From: Pseudoflavonifractor intestinihominis
GTDB taxonomy: Bacteria; Bacillota; Clostridia; Oscillospirales; Oscillospiraceae
Reading direction: 5' to 3'
DNA: 64,000 bases
NCBI RefSeq assembly: GCF_040096055.1
Contig: NZ_JBBMFK010000005.1
Coordinates: 62,001 to 126,000, forward strand
The position numbers and the translations under genes were made by a program. The notes beneath the pieces were generated by a model. It was not told the DNA's origin and did not search any database. It saw only the letters and a list, made by a program, of their open reading frames with translations. How positions within the stretch are numbered: position 1 is the stretch's first letter; every line of letters begins with the position of its first letter. Shown here one piece after another: positions 1-6,857 of this stretch.

Positions 1-1
1 C

Positions 2-355
2 ATCCCCGAGCTCAACGGCAAGCTGACCGGTATGTCCATGCGTGTTCCCACCCTGGACGTGTCCGTCGTTGACCTGACCGTCAACCTGGCCAAGCCCGCC
101 ACCTACGAGGAGATCTGCGCCGCCATGAAGGCCGCCTCCGAGGGCGAGCTGAAGGGCGTTCTGGGCTACACCGACGAGGATGTTGTCTCCTCCGACTTCC
201 TGGGCGACACCCGCACCTCCATCTTCGACGCCAAGGCCGGCATCGCCCTGACCGACACCTTCGTGAAGGTCGTGTCCTGGTACGACAACGAGGTGGGCTA
301 CTCCAACAAGGTGCTGGAGCTCATCAAGCACATGTACTCCGTCGACCACAAGTAA
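2..355 (+). CDS. gap: Glyceraldehyde-3-phosphate dehydrogenase, C-terminal part
   Basis: This is the 3' end of a type I GAPDH; the gene begins before the window and the reading frame enters at base 2. The enzyme oxidises glyceraldehyde-3-phosphate to 1,3-bisphosphoglycerate with NAD in cytoplasmic glycolysis. The visible ~117 residues are the end of the catalytic domain. They contain the conserved ELNGKLTGM and RVPT stretch, the S-DFLGD strand and the diagnostic WYDNEVGYS motif close to the C-terminus. The catalytic cysteine lies upstream and cannot be seen. A strong intrinsic terminator follows 25 bases after the stop, so the transcript ends here and the convergent MATE gene is separate. Confidence 0.97.
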   Translation: MPELNGKLTGMSMRVPTLDVSVVDLTVNLAKPATYEEICAAMKAASEGELKGVLGYTDEDVVSSDFLGDTRTSIFDAKAGIALTDTFVKVVSWYDNEVGYSNKVLELIKHMYSVDHK

Positions 356-380
356 GCTGGTCCCCAAAACGGAAACGGAA

Positions 381-414
381 AATCCCCTCCGGAGCGATCC
401 GGAGGGGATTTTTT
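381..414. terminator. Bidirectional intrinsic terminator
   Basis: A perfect 12-bp stem (381-392 with 399-410) encloses a six-base loop and is followed by a T run on the + strand and a matching A run on the left. It sits between the convergent gap and MATE genes and can end both transcripts. Confidence 0.9.
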
Positions 415-426
415 ATCTGCCTGGAA

Positions 427-1770
427 TCAGATGGCCATGGCCTCGCCGCCGGGGAGGGCCACGCCGGCCAGGGCCCGTCGGCCCAGCCGGACGCTGAGGA
501 AGAGGGTCACCAGCTCCACGGCCGGGAAGGAGAGCCAGATGCCGGTCATGCCGAAGAGGGAGGCAAAGAGGCAGGCGGCAGGCACAATGCCCAGGCAGCC
601 CCGGAAAAAGGACACCCGGAAGGAGGCGCCCGCCTGCTCGGTGGCGCCCAGCAGGGCGGCGGTGACAAAGTTGAAGCCCACGAACAGGAAGCCCACAAAG
701 TACAGCTTCAGTCCCGGCTCGGCGATGGCCTGGAGCGCGGCGTTGCCCTCGCTGTTGAAGAGGGCCACCAGCTGCCCGGGGAAGAGCAGGGCGGCGCCCA
801 GCGCCGCAAGCCCCAGAACAGAGGCCAGCGCCAGGGCTTTGCGGTACACCCGCCGTACTACGTCCAGGTCCTGCATGCCGTAGGCGTGGCTGAGGAGGGG
901 CTGGCTGCCCTGGGAGATGCCGGTGAAGATGGACAGTACCACCAGGGCCAGATTGGCCACCACGCCGTAGGCCGCCACGCCTACAGTGCCCGCCGCGTGC
1001 ATCACCAGCAGGTTGAACACCACCAGGGTGATGCCGGAGGAGAACTCGTTGATAAAGGCGGCGATGCCCAGTCCGGCCACGGCGGCCATCTTCCGCAGGG
1101 ACAGCCCGGTGGGCGCGGCCTTGAACCGGCTGCGTCCGGGCAGGATATGGCCGAAGAGGGAGATGGCGATGCCGATGATGGGGGCGGTGCCGGTGGCCAG
1201 GGCGGCACCGAAGATGCCCATGTTCAGGGGGTAGAGGAACAGGTAGTCCAGCACGATGTTGGACAGGCTGCCCACCAGCATGGCCGCCATGGCCAGCTTG
1301 GGGCTGCCGTCGTTGCGGACAAAGGCCACCAGAATGTGGTTGAGAATAAAGAAGGGGGCGAAGAGAAAGGCGGTGCGCAGGTACACCGCGCACATGGGCA
1401 GGATCCGCTCCTCCGCGCCCAGCAGCCTGGCCAGAGGCTGGGAAAACAGCAGTCCGAAGACCACCAGCACCACGCCGGCCCCGATGCCGGCAATCAGGGA
1501 CAGGGTGAAGGAGGCGTTGGCCTCCCTGTCGTCCTCCCGGGCCTTGCAGATGGCGTACCGGGTGGCGCCGCCGATGCCCAGCATCATACCCAGGCCGTTG
1601 ATAAAGCCAAACACCGAGATGGCCAGGTTCAGGGCTGCCAGGCCGTCCGACCCCAGACGGATGGCCACGAAAAAGGTGTCCGCCAGGATATAGCCCGACA
1701 TGCCCACCATGCCCAGAATGTTCAGGGACATGTAGCGGGCAAAGGTGCTGTTCAGATTATGCTCGTCCAT
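427..1770 (-). CDS. MATE family multidrug/Na+ (or H+) antiporter
   Basis: A 447-residue polytopic membrane protein with about twelve hydrophobic helices arranged as two MatE repeats. The first repeat begins with the typical N-terminal segment (residues 10-50, NILGMVGMSGYILADTFFVA, a variant of the usual P-x-x-D-xx-F helix). Family members export cationic drugs or metabolites in exchange for Na+ or H+; the substrate cannot be read from sequence. Start ATG 1770 has a GAGGGA ribosome site nine bases upstream. The gene has its own promoter and a roughly 150-base leader containing an intrinsic terminator, so expression is probably controlled by attenuation. It lies directly downstream of mntP on the same strand, with no obvious terminator between them. 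Confidence 0.93.
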   Translation of the reverse strand: MDEHNLNSTFARYMSLNILGMVGMSGYILADTFFVAIRLGSDGLAALNLAISVFGFINGLGMMLGIGGATRYAICKAREDDREANASFTLSLIAGIGAGVVLVVFGLLFSQPLARLLGAEERILPMCAVYLRTAFLFAPFFILNHILVAFVRNDGSPKLAMAAMLVGSLSNIVLDYLFLYPLNMGIFGAALATGTAPIIGIAISLFGHILPGRSRFKAAPTGLSLRKMAAVAGLGIAAFINEFSSGITLVVFNLLVMHAAGTVGVAAYGVVANLALVVLSIFTGISQGSQPLLSHAYGMQDLDVVRRVYRKALALASVLGLAALGAALLFPGQLVALFNSEGNAALQAIAEPGLKLYFVGFLFVGFNFVTAALLGATEQAGASFRVSFFRGCLGIVPAACLFASLFGMTGIWLSFPAVELVTLFLSVRLGRRALAGVALPGGEAMAI

Positions 1771-1819
1771 AGGTTGATCCCTCGCTTTTCAAAGATGGGG
1801 CTGCCGGACCCCGCAGAGC

Positions 1820-1899
1820 AAAAAAGTGCCTGGATATATTCCTTCTAAGACCTACGGAATATATACAGGCACAGACTGCATTTACCCGGTGGTAAATGC
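1820..1899 (-). promoter_or_regulatory. Transcription attenuator upstream of the MATE gene
   Basis: On the minus strand the leader contains a 9-bp hairpin (1891-1899 with 1878-1886, tetraloop). It is followed by a 17-bp stem with one mismatch (1856-1872 with 1826-1842) and a run of six T (1825-1820). That is a full intrinsic terminator between promoter and coding sequence. The GTGCC at about 1899-1903 could pair with GGCAC of the terminator right arm, giving a possible antiterminator. A nine-codon ORF runs through the terminator left arm and stops in its loop, so a translating ribosome would open the terminator. The inducing signal is unknown. Confidence 0.7.
1852..1881 (-). CDS. Candidate leader peptide MQSVPVYIP in the MATE attenuator
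   Basis: ATG 1881 opens a nine-codon frame, MQSVPVYIP, ending in TAG at 1854-1852. The start lies in the 3' arm of the upstream hairpin, the codons occupy the left arm of the terminator, and the stop is in the terminator loop. The upstream ribosome site is weak (GGGT), so translation is uncertain. The position is what a ribosome-mediated antitermination peptide would need. Confidence 0.35.
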   Translation of the reverse strand: MQSVPVYIP

Positions 1900-1927
1900 C
1901 GGCACGAATCAAAAATTGTCGTAAGAG

Positions 1928-1957
1928 AGGATAACACAGGCGGTGGGAGAATGTCAA
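1928..1957 (-). promoter_or_regulatory. SigA promoter of the MATE transcript
   Basis: On the minus strand TTGACA (1957-1952) is followed by 18 bases and TATCCT (1933-1928). It starts immediately beyond the mntP stop codon. Confidence 0.7.
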
Positions 1958-1961
1958 GCCC

Positions 1962-2522
1962 TCAGCCCAGGATGCCAAGATGCTCCAGCAGGATCTTCAC
2001 GCCCATGAGGATGAGCACGCACCCGCCGAAGAGCTCGGCGCCCGAGCGGTACCTGGCGCCGAACACGCTGCCAATCTTGACGCCGGCGGCGGAGAACAGG
2101 AAGGTGATCACGCCGATAAAGGCCACGGCGGGGCCGATGTCCACCCGCAGGAAGGCAAAGGTGACGCCCACGGCCAGGGCGTCGATGCTGGTGGCCAGAG
2201 CCAGGGGCAGCATGGCGGCGGGGGAGAAGGAGCCGTCCTGCCGCTCCTCGTCGCCGCGGGACTCCTTGACCATGTTGCCGCCGATAAAGGCCAGCAGCAC
2301 AAAGGCGATCCAGTGGTCCACGCTGGTGATGAGGGCCTCGAACTGGGAGCCCAGCAGCCAGCCCAGGAAGGGCATCAGGGCCTGAAAGCCGCCGAACCAC
2401 AGCCCGGCGGTGAGCATATGGCCCAGGCGGACCCTGCCCACCGACAGGCCCTTGCAGATGGAGACGGCGAAGGCGTCCATGGACAGCCCCACGGCGATGA
2501 TGAACAGTTCCAGAAGACCCAT
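1962..2522 (-). CDS. mntP: Manganese exporter MntP
   Basis: A 186-residue membrane protein of the MntP (YebN) family, which pumps excess Mn2+ out of the cell. It shows six hydrophobic helices and the paired conserved acidic motifs GLSMDAFAVS (near residue 13) in the first half and ATSIDALAVG in the second, as in two-fold repeat MntP proteins. Start ATG 2522 follows a GGAGG site; an upstream in-frame start at 2606 would translate the leader and is rejected. The leader carries a yybP-ykoY type Mn2+ riboswitch with an overlapping terminator, the classical control of this gene: high manganese permits read-through. Confidence 0.95.
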   Translation of the reverse strand: MGLLELFIIAVGLSMDAFAVSICKGLSVGRVRLGHMLTAGLWFGGFQALMPFLGWLLGSQFEALITSVDHWIAFVLLAFIGGNMVKESRGDEERQDGSFSPAAMLPLALATSIDALAVGVTFAFLRVDIGPAVAFIGVITFLFSAAGVKIGSVFGARYRSGAELFGGCVLILMGVKILLEHLGILG

Positions 2523-2608
2523 AATAAAAAACCTCCGGTCGGGGGATTTGGCCCGGCCTGAGGGCCGGAGCGGGAGAAAACAGCGCATTTTTCCAAAAAC
2601 AGGCAAAC

Positions 2609-2722
2609 AAAAAGAGACCTATCCACCCCCTGGCAGATAAGTCTCGTCATTTCAGGCTGAACCAGAGGCCCCAGGCCCCAGTATGTTGGCTCCGCCGCGC
2701 ACGCCGCGCCGACTACTCCCTT
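2609..2722 (-). promoter_or_regulatory. yybP-ykoY manganese riboswitch with terminator
   Basis: The minus-strand leader starts with AAGGGAGTAG (2722-2713) and ends with TGACGAGAC (2649-2641). These are the two conserved ends of the yybP-ykoY Mn2+ aptamer, with GC-rich helices between. The final GAGAC is also the first arm of an intrinsic terminator: 2645-2636 pairs with 2623-2614 over 10 bp, followed by TTTTTG (2613-2608). Aptamer closure and terminator therefore compete, giving an ON switch for mntP when manganese is high. Confidence 0.88.
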
Positions 2723-2732
2723 ATGTTCGTCC

Positions 2733-2762
2733 ATTCTAACATTTTCCGCCCCGGCCTGTCAA
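2733..2762 (-). promoter_or_regulatory. SigA promoter of the mntP leader
   Basis: TTGACA (2762-2757), 18 bases, TAGAAT (2738-2733) on the minus strand; transcription would begin just before the aptamer. The 2523-2868 gap therefore holds this promoter, the riboswitch and, on the + strand, a weak extended -10 (TGATAAAAT ending 2824) for the next gene. Confidence 0.8.
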
Positions 2763-2868
2763 GAAAAAACAGACGGTTTCCTGTCCTGTCCGGGGTAGCC
2801 ATCGGGGCGGGGCTGTGATAAAATGTTCCATGCTCGACTGAGAAGCACCACAGGACGGAGGGAGAACC

Positions 2869-3768
2869 ATGGGAAAAAGCACGGCGGGGGAGCGGCGCTA
2901 CCCTGTGACGGAGAAGGGCTATCTGCTGGAGTTCCTGCTGGAGCGGGTGAAGGGGAAGTCCCGCAACGCGGTGAAGCACCTGCTGTCCGGGCGGCAGGTG
3001 GCGGTGGACGGGAAGATCGTCACCCGCTTCGACTGGCCCCTGGAGCCGGGGGAGGTGGTGACCATCCTGCCCCAGGGCGGGGAGGAGCGGGCCAAGGCCC
3101 CATTCCCCATCCTCTATCAGGACAAGGACCTGATCGCCATCGACAAGCCCGCCGGGCTCCTCACCGTGGGCCACGAGGGGGAGCGGCAGCGCACGGCCTA
3201 TCGGATGTTGGCCGACACCCTGCGGGACGGCAGCCGAGAGAAGAAGCTCTTTGTGGTCCACCGGCTGGACCGGGACACCTCGGGCGCGGTGCTCTTCGCC
3301 CGGAATGAGGAGATGAAGCGCTCCCTCCAGGAGGACTGGGACAAGCTGGTAAAGGAGCGGATCTATCTGGCGGTGACCGTGGGCGCGCCTGAGCGGCAGG
3401 AGGGCGTGGTCCGCTCCTGGCTGAGGGAGACCTCCACCCGGGTGGTCTACTCCGCCGGTCCTGGCAGCGGCGGCAAGGAGGCCATCACCCGCTACAAGGT
3501 CCTCTCCCGGGCGGGGGAGTACGCCCTGGTGCGGGTGGCACTGGACACGGGCCGGAAGAACCAGATCCGGGTCCACATGGCCGACCTGGGCTGTCCCGTG
3601 GCGGGGGACAGAAAGTACGGCGCCGGCGCCGGCCCCATGGACCGGCTGGCCCTACACGCCGTGCGGCTCACCATCACCGACCCCCGCACCGGAGCGCCCC
3701 TGACTGTGACTGCGCCGGTGCCCAAGCCCTTCCTCCGCCTGTTCCCCGGGGCGGAAAAAGGGGTCTAA
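2869..3768 (+). CDS. RluA-family 23S rRNA/tRNA pseudouridine synthase
   Basis: A 299-residue RluA-type enzyme that isomerises specific uridines to pseudouridine in structured RNA. Residues ~12-70 form an S4 RNA-binding domain (SRNAVKHLLSGRQVAVDGKI region). The catalytic domain carries the hallmark HRLDRDTSG at residues 131-139, with the catalytic aspartate D134, and later RKNQIRVHMADLG, the family's motif III. Length and domain order match RluD/RluA members; the exact target uridine cannot be assigned. Start ATG 2869 follows a GGAGGGAG site. It is divergent from mntP and stands alone. Confidence 0.93.
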   Translation: MGKSTAGERRYPVTEKGYLLEFLLERVKGKSRNAVKHLLSGRQVAVDGKIVTRFDWPLEPGEVVTILPQGGEERAKAPFPILYQDKDLIAIDKPAGLLTVGHEGERQRTAYRMLADTLRDGSREKKLFVVHRLDRDTSGAVLFARNEEMKRSLQEDWDKLVKERIYLAVTVGAPERQEGVVRSWLRETSTRVVYSAGPGSGGKEAITRYKVLSRAGEYALVRVALDTGRKNQIRVHMADLGCPVAGDRKYGAGAGPMDRLALHAVRLTITDPRTGAPLTVTAPVPKPFLRLFPGAEKGV

Positions 3769-3793
3769 CAGGCCAAAAGATGGGAAAACCGCG

Positions 3794-3822
3794 TTGTAAA
3801 GCGGGGAAGAATCAGATATAAT
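3794..3822 (+). promoter_or_regulatory. SigA promoter of ppa
   Basis: TTGTAA (3794-3799), 17 bases, perfect TATAAT (3817-3822), 78 bases before the ppa start. Confidence 0.75.
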
Positions 3823-3899
3823 AAAAAAGATACAGCGATACAGACCATGCGCCGGACAGGGCGCGTGAAAAACGTTTGAGTAAAGAAGGAGCCTGCTGC

Positions 3900-4487
3900 A
3901 TGTCAAATATCTGGCACGATATCAGCCCCAAGCGCATCACCCCCGAGGATTTTGTGGCCGTCATTGAGATCCCTCAGGGCAGCAAGAAGAAGTACGAGCT
4001 GGACAAGGAGACCGGCCTCATCATCCTGGACCGGGTGCTCCACACCTCCACCCACTACCCCGCCAACTACGGCTTTATCCCCCGGACCTACGGCGACGAC
4101 GGCGACCCCCTGGACGTGCTGGTCCTCTGCTCCGAGTCCATGGACCCCCTGACCCTGGTGCGGGTGTACCCCATCGGCTATATCTCCATGCTGGACGACG
4201 GCAAGAACGACGAGAAGATCATCGCCATCCCCTTCTCCGACCCGGCCTACAACGGCTACCGGGACATCAGCGCCCTGCCCGCCCACGTCTTTGACGAGAT
4301 GGCCCATTTCTTCTCGGTCTATAAGCAGCTGGAGGGCAAGGATACGGTGGCCGGCGACGTGAACGGCCGTGAGGCGGCCATCAAGGTCATCCAGCGGGCC
4401 ATCGACCACTACAACGATACCTTCCTGGGCAACACCAACGGCCCCACCGACGGCCGCTTCGACCGGTTCGGCGGCTCCGACCGCTGA
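3900..4487 (+). CDS. ppa: Inorganic pyrophosphatase, family I
   Basis: A 195-residue soluble class I pyrophosphatase that hydrolyses pyrophosphate from biosynthetic reactions in the cytoplasm. The PPase signature DGDPLD (residues 67-72) supplies metal-binding aspartates. NYGFIPRTYG just before it and the KDTVAGDVNG segment also match the family. ATG 3900 is preferred because AAGGAG lies nine bases upstream; a TTG at 3876 in the same frame would place the ribosome site inside the protein. The C-terminal GPTDGRFDRFGG tail is short and polar. Single gene with its own promoter. Confidence 0.96.
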   Translation: MSNIWHDISPKRITPEDFVAVIEIPQGSKKKYELDKETGLIILDRVLHTSTHYPANYGFIPRTYGDDGDPLDVLVLCSESMDPLTLVRVYPIGYISMLDDGKNDEKIIAIPFSDPAYNGYRDISALPAHVFDEMAHFFSVYKQLEGKDTVAGDVNGREAAIKVIQRAIDHYNDTFLGNTNGPTDGRFDRFGGSDR

Positions 4488-4568
4488 AATATTTCGGCAA
4501 TTTAAGGCTTTCTTAATACTTTTTCCGTTCATTTTATCCACAAAATCTGGTAAGATGGAGGAAAGATC

Positions 4569-5747
4569 ATGCTGCGAGGTGTTCATTCCATGAGTCAGAA
4601 GTACGACTGCCTGGTCATCGGCGCCGGCTTCGCCGGAGCGGTGACCGCCCGGGAGCTGGCCGAGCGGGGCGGGAAAAACGTGCTGGTGCTGGAGCGGCGC
4701 AGCCACGTGGGCGGCAACGCCTACGACCGGCTGGACGACGCCGGCGTGCTCATCCACCAGTACGGCCCCCACATTTTCCACACCAACAGCCAGCGGGCCT
4801 ATGACTACCTCTCCCGCTTCACCGCCTGGCGTGACTATCAGCACCGGGTGGTGGCCAATGTCCACGGCACCATGATGCCCGTGCCCTTCAACCTGACCTC
4901 CCTGGAGCTGGCCTACGGCCCCGAGAAGGCCGCCCGGCTGGAGAAAAAGCTGGTGGAGACCTACGGCGCGGAGAAAAAGGTCACCATTCTGGAGCTGCGC
5001 AGAAGCGACGACCCGGAGATCAAGGCCCTGGCGGATTATGTATATGAGAACGTGTTTGTCCACTATACCATGAAGCAGTGGGGACAGACGCCGGAGGAGA
5101 TCGACCCCAACACCACCGCCCGGGTGCCCGTGTTCCTGTCCCGGGACGACCGGTATTTCCAGGATACCTGGCAGGGCATCCCCGCCGAGGGCTACACCCC
5201 TGTCTTTGACCACATGCTGGACCACCCCAACATCACCGTGGAGCTGGGGGTGGACGCCTCCGACCGCCTGAGCCTGGACGTCTCCGGCCTCTCCCTGGAC
5301 GGCGAGCCATTTACGGGCGCGGTGGTGTACACCGGCGCGGTGGACGAGCTGTTCGGCTGCTGCTTCGGCCGCCTGCCCTACCGCACCCTGGACTTCAAGT
5401 TCGAGACCCACCCGGTGGAGTGGTTCCAGCCCCGGGGCACGGTGAACTACACCGTCAGCGAGGACTACACCCGCATCACCGAGTTCAAGTATTTCTCCGG
5501 CCAGGATCTGCCCGACCGGACCACCATTGTCAAGGAGTACTCCCGCGCCTACACCGGCGCGGCGGAGGAGACCCCCTATTACGCCATCATCAATGAGGCC
5601 AACAACGCCCTGTACGCCAAGTACCGGGCCCTGGCCGACGCCCTGCCCGACTTCCACCTGCTGGGCCGGCTGGCGGAGTACAAGTACTACAATATGGACG
5701 CCATTGTGGTCCGGGCCCTGGAGCTGGCGGACCGTCTGCTGGGCTGA
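4569..5747 (+). CDS. glf: UDP-galactopyranose mutase
   Basis: A 392-residue flavoenzyme that converts UDP-galactopyranose to UDP-galactofuranose, the donor for galactofuranose in cell-surface glycans. The N-terminal FAD-binding Rossmann motif GAGFAGAVTARELAERG is followed by ERRSHVGGNAYD and the UGM signature QYGPHIFHTNS. The YVYENVFVHYT--QWG segment and the C-terminal EYKYYNMDAIV also match the family. ATG 4569 follows GGAGG at good spacing; ATG 4590 (with GAGGTG upstream) is the alternative, removing seven residues. A glycosyltransferase follows after 30 bases and is probably co-transcribed, which implies the pair builds and transfers galactofuranose. Confidence 0.95.
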   Translation: MLRGVHSMSQKYDCLVIGAGFAGAVTARELAERGGKNVLVLERRSHVGGNAYDRLDDAGVLIHQYGPHIFHTNSQRAYDYLSRFTAWRDYQHRVVANVHGTMMPVPFNLTSLELAYGPEKAARLEKKLVETYGAEKKVTILELRRSDDPEIKALADYVYENVFVHYTMKQWGQTPEEIDPNTTARVPVFLSRDDRYFQDTWQGIPAEGYTPVFDHMLDHPNITVELGVDASDRLSLDVSGLSLDGEPFTGAVVYTGAVDELFGCCFGRLPYRTLDFKFETHPVEWFQPRGTVNYTVSEDYTRITEFKYFSGQDLPDRTTIVKEYSRAYTGAAEETPYYAIINEANNALYAKYRALADALPDFHLLGRLAEYKYYNMDAIVVRALELADRLLG

Positions 5748-5777
5748 GGGCCCGGCAAACAGAAGGGTGAGAGAAAA

Positions 5778-6806
5778 ATGGATAAGATTATTACCTTTGC
5801 CGTGCCGTGCTACAACTCGGCGGCCTACATGGACCACTGCATCCAGACCCTCCTGGAGGGGGGCGATGACATCGAGATCATCCTGGTGGACGACGGCTCC
5901 ACCAAGGACGACACCCCCGCCATCTGCGACCGGTACGCCGAGCAGTACCCCGACATTGTCCGGGTCATCCACCAGGAGAACGGCGGCCACGGCGAGGGCG
6001 TGAACCAGGGCATCCGCAACGCCTCCGGCATCTACTACAAGGTGGTGGACTCCGACGACTGGCTGGACGTGGACGCCCTCCACAAGGTGCTCAATAAGCT
6101 GCGGGAGTTTGCCAAGATGGAGCGGCCTGTGGACATGGTCATCGCCAACTATGTCTACGAGCACGTGGAGGACAACACCCGCAAGGTGATGGGCTACACC
6201 AACGTGTTCCCCAGGAACCGGATCTTCACCTGGAACGACATCGGCCGGTTCCGGGCCTCCCAGTACCTGCTGATGCACTCGGTCATCTACCGCACCAAGC
6301 TGCTGCGCAAGTGCGGCCTGGAGCTGCCCAAGCACACCTTCTATGTGGACAATATCTTTGTCTACCAGCCCCTGCCCTACGTCAAGACCATGTACTACAT
6401 GGACCTGGACCTGTACCGGTACTTCATCGGCCGGGCGGACCAGAGCGTCAACGAGAAGGTGATGGTGGGCCGTGTGGACCAGCAGGTCCGGGTCACCCGC
6501 CTGATGATCGACGCCCACGACCTGCGCCGGGTGCTCACCGTCCAGCCCAAGCTGGGCCGGTACATGCGCAACTACCTGGCCATGATGATGACCATCTCCT
6601 CCATCTTCCTCATCATCGACGGCTCTCCCGAGGCGCTGGGCAAGAAGACCGAGCTGTGGGAGTACCTCCGGTCGGTGGACGCCCGGCTCTACCACAAGCT
6701 CAAGTACCGGGCGGTGTCCTTTGTGGGCAATATCCCCGGCTATCAGGGCCGGAAGCTGTCCGTGGGACTGTACCGCATGGCCCGGAAGATCTACAAGTTC
6801 AACTGA
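5778..6806 (+). CDS. Family 2 glycosyltransferase, probable galactofuranose or surface-glycan transferase
   Basis: A 342-residue GT-A fold enzyme. It shows the N-terminal nucleotide-binding segment TFAVPCYNSAAYMD, the ILVDDGSTKDDT strand and the DSDDW motif (about residue 92) that coordinates the metal-sugar nucleotide. A C-terminal region rich in basic and aromatic residues has no clear transmembrane helix, so it is likely a peripheral membrane enzyme. It follows glf in the same operon with its own ribosome site (AGAAGGGTGAG). UDP-galactofuranose is a plausible donor, but this rests on context only. Confidence 0.88.
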   Translation: MDKIITFAVPCYNSAAYMDHCIQTLLEGGDDIEIILVDDGSTKDDTPAICDRYAEQYPDIVRVIHQENGGHGEGVNQGIRNASGIYYKVVDSDDWLDVDALHKVLNKLREFAKMERPVDMVIANYVYEHVEDNTRKVMGYTNVFPRNRIFTWNDIGRFRASQYLLMHSVIYRTKLLRKCGLELPKHTFYVDNIFVYQPLPYVKTMYYMDLDLYRYFIGRADQSVNEKVMVGRVDQQVRVTRLMIDAHDLRRVLTVQPKLGRYMRNYLAMMMTISSIFLIIDGSPEALGKKTELWEYLRSVDARLYHKLKYRAVSFVGNIPGYQGRKLSVGLYRMARKIYKFN

Positions 6807-6815
6807 CATAAAAAG

Positions 6816-6850
6816 AAACCGGCTGTTCCCCACGGGGACAGCCGGTTTTT
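6816..6850. terminator. Bidirectional terminator between glycosyltransferase and pncB
   Basis: A 14-bp stem (AACCGGCTGT core paired with ACAGCCGGTT) is followed by TTTTT on the + strand and has an A-rich left flank. It serves both convergent genes. Confidence 0.88.
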
Positions 6851-6857
6851 GTGTGTC

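Noticed and set aside
3903..6833. A 976-codon open frame on the minus strand
   Set aside because: It lies antisense to ppa, glf and the glycosyltransferase, has a His/Val/Gly/Asp-rich composition caused by GC-rich codons read backwards, and lacks a ribosome site or known motif.
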